Source of the DNA: Desarmillaria ectypa
Taxonomy: Eukaryota > Basidiomycota > Agaricomycetes > Agaricales > Physalacriaceae
Assembly: GCA_030407005.1 (NCBI GenBank)
Contig: JAUDYN010000002.1
Location: forward strand, 1,860,001 to 1,924,000
Direction of reading: 5' to 3'
Length of the DNA: 64,000 nt
Position numbers and translations under genes: made by a program. This document shows positions 23,339-34,592 of this stretch, piece after piece; position 1 is the stretch's first letter; the number at the start of each line of letters is the position of its first letter. Below the pieces are notes generated by a model. That model was given only the letters and a program-made list of their open reading frames with translations. It was not told where the DNA came from and ran no database searches.

Positions 23339-26300
23339 ATGGACGTGCAAGCTGCGGCGTCTGCACTATCTGAGTCTGCAACGTCCCATAAAATAGAAAC
23401 CGTCAATACGTCGTTGAGGCACGTTTTGGAAGCGGTAAAGCTACTTGTAAGTCCATACCAGTTCCGTCGAATTTATCCGCAACTAGATTTATTGCAGGAT
23501 CTCTCATCCCCGTCTTTGAACATCATTGAAAAAATTGGATCCCGCCTTCGTAAACCTCTGCTACCGCTCTACCAACATTGCACCGATCCTGCGCTTCGAT
23601 TCTGCTCCGCTACTTTAAACTTTATTTCGACCAAGAAGGTCCAACCCGCTCTACTAGTTCAAGCTAATGGAATTGTTGTGGCTTGGCAGGCAACACAGTC
23701 TGCCCTACTTTCTGGTGTATTGGTGCGTGAAACGTTGCTCTTGCATTAGACAACAGCTGATTATTTATCAGGATTTCATCGAACGAAACCCCACAGGTTG
23801 TCTGCTTCTTGGACCATTCGCTCGATACTGAACTACGCACAGATGAAAACAAGAAGAGTATCGCTACAGAGTTATACCCTCTGCTCTGCGACAGATACTT
23901 TTTGAGGACACCATCTGAGCGTCTAACGGTCGGCGTCAATCTTGTCTGCTCTGCAGGTCATTTTCTCTCATTTTAACGCATATACTCATATGTATCGAAC
24001 AGGCATATATCTTACTAACGGAGAGTGCATCTCCGAATGAAAACCGGCTCATGCTACAGGACCCAAAGCTACTTGGAGCGTGAGTGCAAGTCTACCATCA
24101 AGTTTGTAATTCATCAGCATCTCGAGTAGCCAAAGGATCGGTACTACGCTTGCCGGATGTAAAGGTAAGGACCTACTGGCATTGTCTCGAACCCCCCTAG
24201 CTAATACGGGAAACAGACTATTTGGTTATAGAGGCTCTCTTAGAACTCTTCGCGAGCATCCTGCCACCCACCACAAAGGGTGTAAATGAAAAGCGGAGGC
24301 GCTTCCTACAGCTGGTGTTTGATCCAAAGCTCTTCGCCTGCGGTGCTCAACTAATAAAGTTCTTATCCTCGCCGTCGACCACCGATTGGGAGACATTGTC
24401 GGTAGAAATTATCGCAACACTATCCAAGTCGGATATCACGTTGTGAGCCGACTGAAACCACACTTTTACACTTTCTGATATACGATTAGTCCACAACCCT
24501 TTAAGATTGCGTCCTTGCAGGTTGCAGACACTTTCCCCGATGTAGATAATACCATCTACATTGACAATAAAGGCTTCACGTCCAATATTGACGAGGTAAG
24601 GGTTTACATCCCCATTCTGTCAACTAATGTCCTCCCTTTGTATAGAACGGAACCTACGAAACCTTTCATGTTCCTTTCGCTAACGTGAAGAAGATAAAAT
24701 TTAACGCAGTTGTTTCTTCGTTGCACACGGTTGTCACTGTGCATCTAGCAGCGTTTTCAATCTTTGACCGTACAACCGGAAGTCAAAATCCTACTCGAAA
24801 TGCAATGCTGGTCTTTGAAATTGCCAGCACTGAAAAGGAAAGGTTCGTCAAGAGCCTGAGGGCTCGAAGCTTGGTTCGTCTTTTGGTTTGTGACCGTCCC
24901 CACTGGCTTTTTCATTCTCATTAGGGCCCAAACATCGTACCAAGCGAAAGAAAAGCATCGAAGCTTAACGTCGACCTTCCATTGGATATTACGTCTAATG
25001 GACAATCATTTCCAGTGAGCTCTATCTGGTTTTACAGAGCTACGATGCTGAATTTTCATGTTGCTATAGGAAAAAGCTGGACGAGGTGAGTATTGGTCCA
25101 TATTCGCTTAGCCAAGATGAGTTCATGACGTCCTCTAGTGTTGGGTGTTGAAGCTTCTTCTGATTACCATTTTCTTCAAACACCTTCTGCATCGGCGCTT
25201 CATGGCACTTCTCTCCCTACGTCGGCTGACGACCTGAAATCCCTCGATGTTGAAAGTGATCAAGATGATGTCGCACCGAAACCACCAAGAACTAGGCGTG
25301 CCCAAAAGCAGAAGGCTGTCGAATCGGATGATGAAATTCAAGAAATACCACTAATTCCCATAGCTAAAACCATGCGACACTCGACAAAGCCTCAGTCTTC
25401 GGAACAGCAACCCACAGTGCCCACAGAACGCGTCACGCGTGCCCTTCCACACTCCCGTGAACATACGCCGGAGAAGCTCCTCCCGACAGTACAAGGCCAT
25501 CGGGTTCATTCTGGACGCACAGAGCATACGTCTCTAAACAAAGCTGTCGATGTTTCTGAATCCGAGGAGGAAAAATCGAAGCGAGCCATAAAGACAGGTA
25601 TTGTTGCTTGGGCGATATTCTCGATCGTCGCTAAATTATGTTCAAGTGTCAACGCGTCCAGTGACCACTACAAATTCTCCGTCGAAGAAACGGCAGCGAG
25701 CTGCCGGGATCGAGGACGCTGAGGACAAGGACTCTCGTCCACCAAAACGTCTAAGACACCAAAGCCCACCTCAAACCGAAACTACTAAAGAATCGAAATC
25801 ACCCGTTTTCAAGAAACCTGTTATTGCACCAAGACGCTACAAACGCAAGGGTCGAACCTCGTCACCCACCCCATCCACGACGGCCGATATGGAATATGAC
25901 CAGATACCTTCTGTCTCTACTCCCAAGCAAGCTACGTCAAACCTGTCAAAAGAGCAACCTATTTCAGCACCGCAATCTACTCGTGCCTCAGCTATGAAGG
26001 GTAGAAGAGGGAAAGCGCCAGGTAAAAGTGTTTCTGCCAAGGCCAAGCCACCTCCAACCCGAAAGGCTAAGGACACTAAGAATCGGAACAACGTGAGGGA
26101 CGACCAAAAGGAAGTAAAGGTGAGCGCATATATCCAAAGCATGCTCAATGAAACTAACGGATTGCTGGATTAGCCTATGCGTCGTTCAGAACGTGCCAAG
26201 AAAGTCGTAGACAAAATCATCAAAGCCAACACCGTAGTAATGCTTGTATCTCCTCCGTCTATAATTACCCACTAACTCTCATCGTCAGGTCGAACACAGA

Positions 26301-28098
26301 TCGCCTACTCCCGTCAAATCGGATACGCAGGATAGCGAACTCTCACCTGAAACGAACGTATGTATTCATTCTGAGACCTATATGGCATTAGTGCAACACT
26401 CCACTCTAGGCCGACGTGAGCACTGCCGAGTCTACAATGCGGGCTGCACTCGGACCCAATCTCTTGGACGCTTCTCCTACAGACCCTGATTCGACGGAGA
26501 CAGAGACATATACTGACTTCATTGTCCCCGTCAAAGTGATCATCCTATTTTTATATACTTTGAACTGTCTCATCTTGCTTCTTTTCTGCAGATTGAGGAG
26601 CCAACTTCAGACACCCCTTCAGCACATTCTATCGTAACAAAGAGTGTCACGATGATAGATCTGACACTGGACAATTCTCCCCCGCGTACGACTAAACGCA
26701 GCAAGGATAAGCAACGCCAGAATCCTGTTCGCACCTATTCTCTCGATGCAGACCAGCTTATGTCGTCGAAATCTGATGATTCTATTGCAAAGAAGTCGGA
26801 GAAGTCTCTGGATGTTTCCTCGAAAGTCCTTGCTACTACTCGCCGAACTGCAGAGGAAGCCGCGAACGAGTCGACCATACTGAACCCTACGGGCTCGCAC
26901 AAAGGGCCCGTAGAGACCCGTATGACAGAAAAACCGGTAGCAGCTCATCAGGTTTCGATTCGACATAAGCAATCCGTTAGAACATCCGACAGTGTTCTCA
27001 GCCTCGACCTTGATCCTGTGGTGGTGCATACCACTGTTCTGCGCACTCGTCCGTCAGCTGTCACAAAGCCAGATGCATCTCTCGGTGTCTCGTCTTCTGC
27101 TTTGCCTTCCTCTGCTAAAGCTTCTGCTGGTATCATTTCTCGTCCGCACGACAGTACTGAGAACGCTGATCCGATAAACCGCACTCGTCGGCAAGAGACT
27201 TCGATCTCCCTTTCAGACCGAAATCAGAGTCCTATCTCTGTGAAACCCCTCGTCAAAGAAGACTCTTCGGCTAAAGCTAAAACAACTCATTCCAAGCAGA
27301 AATTTGATGTACCCTTGATGACGATTTCTTCTCGAGGTGCGCCACTATTCGACAAAACCCACTCCCCCGAAATTTCTTTCCGCACCGAACAATATTCCCC
27401 TCCGAAAGTAATTGCTAAGCCATCCAAGCATAGTATGTTCTGTTGCCTGTCTAGGCCGGCATCTGATTATTATTTCGCAGCTCGGCCTATGTTTAATATC
27501 AGGGAAGTCGAAGAATTCAGCGAACAGCGTCACAGACGACATGATGTATATCACGACAATCGCGGCGGCAATATAGATTACGACATCATCCAAGTAAGTT
27601 TACCGAACTACTTGTTACCAGTCTAATGATCCATCATCTTTGTAGATCTTGGGTGAAATACAGGATGTCAGTCATTTTAGTGCTAAAGAGGCATATTTAT
27701 CTATCATCATAACAGGTAATCGTGGATAAAATTTCAAGACGATTTGATCACGTCAAGACAGACGTACGCGCGGGGCGCGACACCATCCTTCGAGAAGCCG
27801 CCGTTGAACTCGAAAAAATGCGAGTAGAAAGGTAGATTGTTCTGACCAATCACGGAGCGTTCTTTTCATTTCGTTCCATTGCAGCATTCAATACTTCAAT
27901 GGACTCGTTGACTTCGAATCTGAGTATTCCTGCTACATCCGAAACTTCTCTAATGGCTTGGAGGACCTGCACAAGGTGAATATTCAAATAACGCGTCGAA
28001 TTGAAGAAGTACTGCAGACACATGATCGTCGTTCGCTGTCCAAAGTCTTTCATGCCTTGCCTTCTCCTCCCCCCCGTGTATTGCGTTCATATTTTTGA
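23339..28098 (+). CDS. Red1/SYCP2-like meiotic chromosome axis protein (candidate)
   Basis: A large, many-exon gene with the architecture of axis-core proteins: an N-terminal helical (ARM-like) region (MDVQAAASALSESATSHKIE; DFIERNPTDENKKSIATELY; ERLTVGVNLAYILLTESASP; DYLVIEALLELFASILPPTT), then a beta-rich part like the Spt16M/PH-like domain (KIASLQVADTFPDV, NTIYIDNKGFTSNIDENGTY, ETFHVPFANVKKIKFNAVVS, LVFEIASTEKERFVKSLRAR), then a long charged disordered linker of about 800 residues, and a C-terminal coiled coil (IVDKISRRFDHVKTDVRAGR, EAAVELEKMRVESIQYFNGL, NIQITRRIEEVLQTHDRRSL). Stop TGA 28096-28098. The domain order matches Red1/SYCP2/SYCP3-type axis cores that recruit HORMADs; sequence similarity in this family is always weak, so the name is an inference. 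Introns before the linker were placed by frame continuity. Confidence 0.6.
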
Positions 28099-28262
28099 TG
28101 CCATATTCTGTGTCCTTTGCTCGCCATAACGTACCGAATCCATGTTAAATAAATCGCTAGTCCTTTGCTTCGTAGTTGAATTTGAATTAGTACCTCTTAA
28201 CCGGCAATGCGATCCGGTATCCCCGTTAGTGAGACAGCTCAAAATCGAGTGCCAATTTTTGC

Positions 28263-31200
28263 ATGTTCTCTTTTGCAAGACGGGCCGTTGTTCGGCAAAT
28301 TCGAGCGGATCGTTTTCGCAGAGAACGACATATTCATTCTTCAAGCAAAATCTGCCAGGATACTCCTCTACTATCGAGAAAACCAAATTTGACAATCTGC
28401 CATGCACGGCGATGCACTCAAAAGCAAGTGACATGTGGTGGACCAGGGCATCGATCACATCTTAGTTCTGCTCTATTGCGTTCTTCAGTTCAGTCCTCCA
28501 CAGCGCGACTTTCACCACCTCTATCATTGTGTAATATGTCCACTGTCGCCACTGCCGACCCTAACCGCCTGCCGACAAACGTGAAACCCACACATTATGA
28601 TGTGACTATTCGCACAGATCTGGAGAACCTTACCTTTGAAGGGTTTGCGAAAATCAGGCAAGCATTACTTGTAACGGGAACCATTGCACGGATCTCACAG
28701 TTCTCGTACAGCTTGGATGTTAAGGAAGAGACGAGCACGATTGTGCTGAACAGTGCTGATCTGTCGTTCAAACAAGTGTACGTCGCTGCAGTGAAAGACA
28801 GATCAGTCCAGTCTGACGATGCACATTCCCGAAGGACCCTGACCACCGATACCGAGAAGGAAAAGCTAGTTCCCACCAGCCAGGCCGTGGATGGCGATCG
28901 CATCTCATTCACACTTCCGGCTTCTCTTCCTGCTGGCTCCAAGGCTGAGCTTAGTGTTGGGCCGTACACGGGTCCTTTGGGAAACAGCATGACAGGCTAC
29001 TACCGCTCGGAGTACAAAGAGGGTGGAACGACGAAATACTATTCCCTGACCCAGTTTGAGGTATGTTTTATCAAACAAGGTCGAATTGGATCTAACCGGA
29101 CCGACAGCCCATCGATGCCCGACGCGCCTTTCCATGTTGGGACGAGCCTCTCCTCAAAGCGACCTTTGCTATCACCATGATCTCTCGTGCCGACACGGTC
29201 TCTCTTTCAAACATGCCTTCCAACTCTGAAAAGGTCTATGTTCCCGGAAGCGGGGAGTTTGCAGCATTGGAAGAAAAATTTCCGTCTCTCCAAACTTTAG
29301 ACGGGGAATGGAAGGTCACTACCTTTGATACGACCCCTCCGATGTCTTCGTACATTGTGGCCTTCGCAAACGGTCCTTTTTCATACCTTGAAAGTTCTGC
29401 CAAGATGCCAAGCGGAAAGATCGTCGCGCTTCGGATATACGGTACGTGACCTGACCTGGAGTTCTGACCGTGGCTAGACGCGCGTTATTTTCAGCCACTT
29501 CCGACTTGATTCATCAAGCACAATTTGCTCTCGACGTCAAGGAGAAGGTGTTGCCGCTGTATGAAGAAGTCTTCGGCGTGGAGTACCCACTTCCCAAACT
29601 TGATACATTGGTTGTGAGTTCATTTTCTGGCCAACGAATTCCCATGCTTAACGTTTGATTAGGCTAGCGATTTTGATATGGGTAACCTATTTGTCTGCTC
29701 ATTTCCATGCAAAGCATAGTGACAGTTTTCAACACTGTTAGGTGCCATGGAGAACTGGGGATTAATAACCGGCAGGACGACTGCGTTTCTTCTGGATCCT
29801 AACACCACGGACACGAATGCAAAGAAACAGGTCTTCACCACTCAAAGCCACGAGGTGGCGCATATGTGGTAAGTATAGAGAGTAGACTCCTCTTTAGTGT
29901 TTTGCTTGAGCCTCTCACGTCAGGTTTGGGAATATCACAACTATGGAATGGTGGAATTACCTGTATTTGAATGAAGGCTCGTCACTTTCACTGTCTTTGA
30001 CCTTTTCGAGTTAAAGATCTGTGTCTAGGCTTTGCTACTTTGGTAATTATTTCTGCACTGATCTGCACATGTCTCACGAACGATTGATTATTCTTAGATG
30101 GGTGAAGTAATTATAGCAGGTAGGCGCTTCAGCATATAGCACCACGAGACTTGACTTACGGACTTTTTCGTAGACAAGTGACCATTCATTGCATCTCCTG
30201 ACGCGTCAAATTAATGTTTGCTTTCTCAGAGTATTTCCCGAGTTCAAGCCCAAATCGGATTTCATCGGCGACCACCTCAACCAGGCTCTTGCTCTTGATG
30301 CGAAAAGATCTTCCCATCCCATCGAAGTCGATTGTCCTACAGCTGACCATATCAATCAGGTTTGCTTTGTGTCTCCTACCAATTCCATTTCCCCTTGCTA
30401 ACCTATCACATCCAGATCTTTGATTCCCTCTCCTATGCCAAGGCTGCTTCAGGTTAGTGATTGATTCGTCTTGGAACATTAGTGATACATTGATGCTGTC
30501 GCATCCAGTATTGCGCATGCTTTCGGACTATGTCGGCGAGGAACGCTTTTTGAAGGGGGTCTCCATCTACCTCCAGAACAAGTTGTATGGCAACGGTACG
30601 TCAAAAGATCTATGGGAAGGCATCAGCACAGCGACAGGACTGGACATCGTTAGTCTCATGGAGAATTGGGTCACCAAGGTATGCATGCCCCGATAACGCC
30701 AACAACCCATGAAGCAAGCCTTATCTGTAGATTGGTTTCCCCGTTCTTTCTGTCACTGAGACGCCGACCGGCATCAAAGTTCGTCAAGACAGGTTTTTAG
30801 AGACGGGGATCGCTGAACCAGCAGAAAATAAAACACTCTGGTGAGTTCCTACTGTATGAAATCCTTGATGTATTTTTACGCCATATAAACTTAGGAACGT
30901 CCCGCTCAACATCTTGTCCGTTGACTCAGCCAGTCAGGTCAAAGTTGACAGATCGGCTCTGCTGCAAGAACGAACACAGGCGTTCGAGCTAGACACCAGT
31001 AAACCCTTCAAGCTGAATGCAGGAACAGCTGGAGTCTGTGAGTCCGCTCTGTCGCAAATTGAAATACAGAAATAAATGACTTTAACAGACAGAGTGCTGT
31101 ACACACCTGAACGGCTTTCAAAAATTGTCGATGAAGCCGCCCAAGTCGACTCTCCTTTCTCCGTAGATGATCGCATGGGCATTGTGTATGATGCCATGGC

Positions 31201-32535
31201 ACTTTCAAAGGCCGGTCTTTCCAAGCTGAGTAGCGCGCTTACGCTCATAGACAAACTCCGGAACGAGAAAGAATGTAAGCCGAACAACCATGCAGACTTG
31301 TGACTGCACCGCTGACATGGGGACAATGCTAGTCCTGATTCTGGACGTCATTGCATCGAATCTGTCTGGAGTGGTGTCCACCTGGTGGGAATATCCCGAG
31401 ATTGTGGGTAACTTGAATGCATTCCGTCGTGTGAGTAGTTCGTCGTTCATATTTCACCCACATCACTCACCCGACGCAGTCATTGTTCGTTCCTCTGGTG
31501 AAGGAATTGGGTTACGATTATTCTGATGGGGAATCCACGGATATTATACGCCTGCGAACGACGGTGATCACACAAGCTGCGGTAGCTGAGGATGAAAGGT
31601 GCGTCCATTGATACTACATATGCTCTTTTGCCTAGCTGACAGCGCATGTAAAGTGTGATAAATGAGCTCAGAGCGCGCTTCGATCATTTCAGGAAAACCG
31701 GAGACGACTCTAGAATTCCACCCGGGATACAACGGGTAACCTACCAGATGGTGCGATGGCGCGGTTTGCTTTATTTTCTCCATCGGGGATGCTCAATCAC
31801 AATACTCTAGGCTGTCAAGTATGGTGGTCGGGAAGAGTACGATGCTGTGAAGCAGATACAACTGTCGCCACGGACGCCGACATCGAAAACCGCGGCCATG
31901 TGAGTGTGGCGGCCCAAGACCGGGACCTTGATACTGATTTTGGATTCCCACTCCAGAATTGCCCTGGGACACGCGCAAGATCCTGTGTTGATCAAAGAGA
32001 CGTTCGAGTACTTGTTATCTTCAGCACGCGACCAGGACTTTACTTACTGGCTGCGTGGGCTGTCGACGAACACCAAGAGCAGACGCCAGGTAGCACAGTT
32101 TTTCAAGGATGAGTATCAAGTGGTAAGCGCGTTTCAGGATGCGGCGGGGGCCGAGCTGACACGGCGCAGATCTACAAACGTTTCGAACTGAACGCCACTC
32201 TGAAATATCTGGTGGAGGTCCGTGGAACGATAGAATTTCCCGCTTATAACTAACGAATTTGCAGGTATCATTCGGACCGCTTTCTACTGCCAAGGACTAC
32301 GAAGAGACGGAAGCATTTTTCAAGGTAAACGTAACAAGAATATGTAGAGCATGTGCTGATGACTGGGCAGGATAAGGACATTTCCAAGTACAACCTGTCA
32401 CTGGCACAGACGCTGGATACAATTAGGGCACGAGTAGGATACATTGGAAGTGCAACTGAGGATCTGGCATTGTGGCTGAGTGAACGGCGGGGACGGACAG
32501 ATTTGGGCAAAGAGTTACATAAGGCGATCTTGTAG
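28263..32535 (+). CDS. APE2: M1-family metallo-aminopeptidase (puromycin-sensitive / Ape2 type)
   Basis: A zinc aminopeptidase that trims N-terminal residues from peptides. The conserved body starts near MSTVATADPNRLPTNVKPTH (ATG 28535), but the frame is open upstream to ATG 28263, giving MFSFARRAVVRQIRADRFRR followed by ERHIHSSS, which looks like a mitochondrial presequence. Landmarks: PIDARRAFPCWDEPLLKATF, the substrate-binding GAMENWG, the zinc site HEVAHMWFGN with the third ligand in YLNEGF, and the ERAP1-like C-terminal helical domain (YRVLYTPERLSKIVDEAAQ). Introns are numerous. Around the active site exons shrink to 19 nt (29663-29681), 14 nt (30029-30042), 22 nt (30098-30119) and 4 nt (30174-30177). 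Two introns need GC donors (28658-28711 and 29977-30028). It ends 81 bp before ABD1. Confidence 0.93.
30174..30177 (+). other. 4-nt micro-exon (ACAA) of the M1 aminopeptidase
   Basis: The exon before (30098-30119) ends with GCAG and the exon after starts at 30230 with AGTATTTCCC. Only insertion of ACAA between acceptor TTCGTAG (ending 30173) and donor GTGACC (starting 30178) keeps the frame and restores the family sequence MGEVIIADKVFPEF. The flanking introns are 54 and 52 nt. Confidence 0.75.
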
Positions 32536-32616
32536 CGTTCTCCGCTAACGGCGTAAAACTGGAAATTCTGTAAATTACCCGAGGCAACCAAAGGCAAACA
32601 GCTTGACTGGCGAGGG

Positions 32617-34415
32617 ATGCCTAAATTTGACCCAGTGCGCGATGCAGTCATGAATTCGCCGCTCACTCCAGCTCCCTCACCTTCTCTCCCACGACGAGCA
32701 ACAGACCTCGCCGTCCTCCTCAATGTCGACGCGCCCCAGCAATCCCGTCGCCCGACCTTGAACCATCTCTTGCATGCTCCCGCCGACCCTCACGACGACA
32801 AGCTCTCGTCTTCTCAGCCCTTGCGCAGGCATCAGCTCATCGACGACGACGACGACGACGACCTCTACGCCCATCGTCCAGCCTCCTCTCCATCTAGGCG
32901 TTCTCCCGCCCAGTCGCCCGTCTTTTCACGGCCCTCGTCATCGTCATCGTCATCTTTCCAGCAGCCCCATCCGTCTTCGACGCCCCGTTCGACCGTATCA
33001 CCCACCATGCAGCCACCGCCCCTCCCCGCGCCACCAATGATCATCCCGTATAACCCTCGCAAGCGAGTCACTCCAGCGCAGTCCATTCTCAAGCCCATGT
33101 CCAATGCAGAGATAGCCATGTACAAGCAGTACCACGGCAAAGGCACGTCCCGCCTCACAAAGCGGAAACGGGAGCCAAGCAACGATACAGACGACCGGGA
33201 CAGGCCTCCAGCTAAAAAGGCTGCTAGCGATGTAGGCATGGTCATTGATCACTGTGCGCCTCAATTCTTCCCTGTCGTGCTAACTGCCGACGCTTCTTGA
33301 TCAGACAACTCGCGTCCAGAAGTCGGTGTCGTTCAACGCCTCGATTCACCTATCATCGGCCTCAAAAATTTCAACAACTGGGTCAAGTCCGTCCTTATAT
33401 CCCGTTTCGCACATCCCGCCCTTCACCAAAAGCCTCAGCAAAGCTCCGGTCCCGGTAGAGGACAGGCAGGTAAGGTACTCGACATGGGATGCGGCAAAGG
33501 TGGAGATCTGTCCAAGTGGGCGAAAGCAAAAGTCCGAGACTATATCGGCGTTGGTGGGTCTGGGGATCGTCTTTATCTACGCAACTAACGGCTCCCTAGA
33601 CATTGCTTCCATATCTATCGAGCAAGCCCGGCAACGGTGGGAATCACAGCGAGGTGCTCGGTTCAATGCAACATTCGCAGCGCTAGATTGCTACACCCAA
33701 CCGCTCAGCCAGGCCTTCCCATTAGACCTGTTACAGCAGCCCTTTGACGTGGTCTCGATGCAATTTTGTATGCACTACGCCTTTGAAACTGAACAGAAGG
33801 CACGGTGCATGCTCGATAATGTGAGCCGATGGTTACGACGAGGAGGTGTGTTCATTGGTACCATACCCAATGCTGAACAACTACTGTAAGCATCTTGCAA
33901 ACCTTTCATCATTTAACTCATTCACTCCCTTATAGCCAAAACCTGGACGATCTGCCTCCCTCTACCGAAGACCTGACCTTTGGTAACTCTGTGTACAAAA
34001 TCCGTTTCGAGGATAGGAAGCATAGACACGTTTTTGGTCATAAATATTGGTTCTTTCTCCAGGATGCAGTTGAAGATGTTCCAGAGTATATAGTCCATTG
34101 GGACCATTTTGTACAGTGGGTGTTTCCGATCCACATATGTGAAGTCGGACTGACGACCCCTCATCAGACTAGCTTCAGAATACAGCTTGTATCCGGTTTA
34201 TAAGGAGGAGTTTCATCACGTTTTTGAAGAACATCGGGAACATCCAGAGTTTGGTCCCTTGATGGTACGGATGAAGGTGGTCGATACCAACGGCGAGAGT
34301 TCCATGGACGAGGACCAGTGGGAGGCTGCTAGTATGTCGTTTCTCCGGTATTAGCCCTGAAGGTACTGATGTCTGCGCAGATATCTATATTGCTTTTGCT
34401 TTTGAGAAGCGATAG
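32617..34415 (+). CDS. ABD1: mRNA cap guanine-N7 methyltransferase ABD1
   Basis: The enzyme methylates the cap guanine N7 of nuclear mRNA using S-adenosylmethionine. Start ATG 32617. An N-terminal disordered extension of about 200 residues includes an Asp run encoded by GAC repeats (32841-32863) and a Ser run. An intron (donor GTGCGC in the GATCACT context) leads to [20 protein letters not shown] and [16 protein letters not shown], the family hallmark; then the SAM site [71 protein letters not shown], and after another intron [20 protein letters not shown] and [10 protein letters not shown]. The last exons give [20 protein letters not shown] and [10 protein letters not shown], stop TAG 34413-34415. 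The catalytic domain is complete; the N-terminal extension is longer than in yeast. The gene is convergent with the HECT ligase gene (178 bp apart). Confidence 0.95.
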
Positions 34416-34592
34416 CTATGCTGTATATTCTAGTCATCTTTATACGTTGTCTGTATGCATTCTAGTAATTGATATCTCAGAAAAAAACACATAATATTTG
34501 ACCATCTGTTGATGAAAGCAACAAACAGGATAGATTCATAGGGGGTAGGGGGTTAGGCTGTTTAGAATATGGGGTGGTACTACGATTATCCA

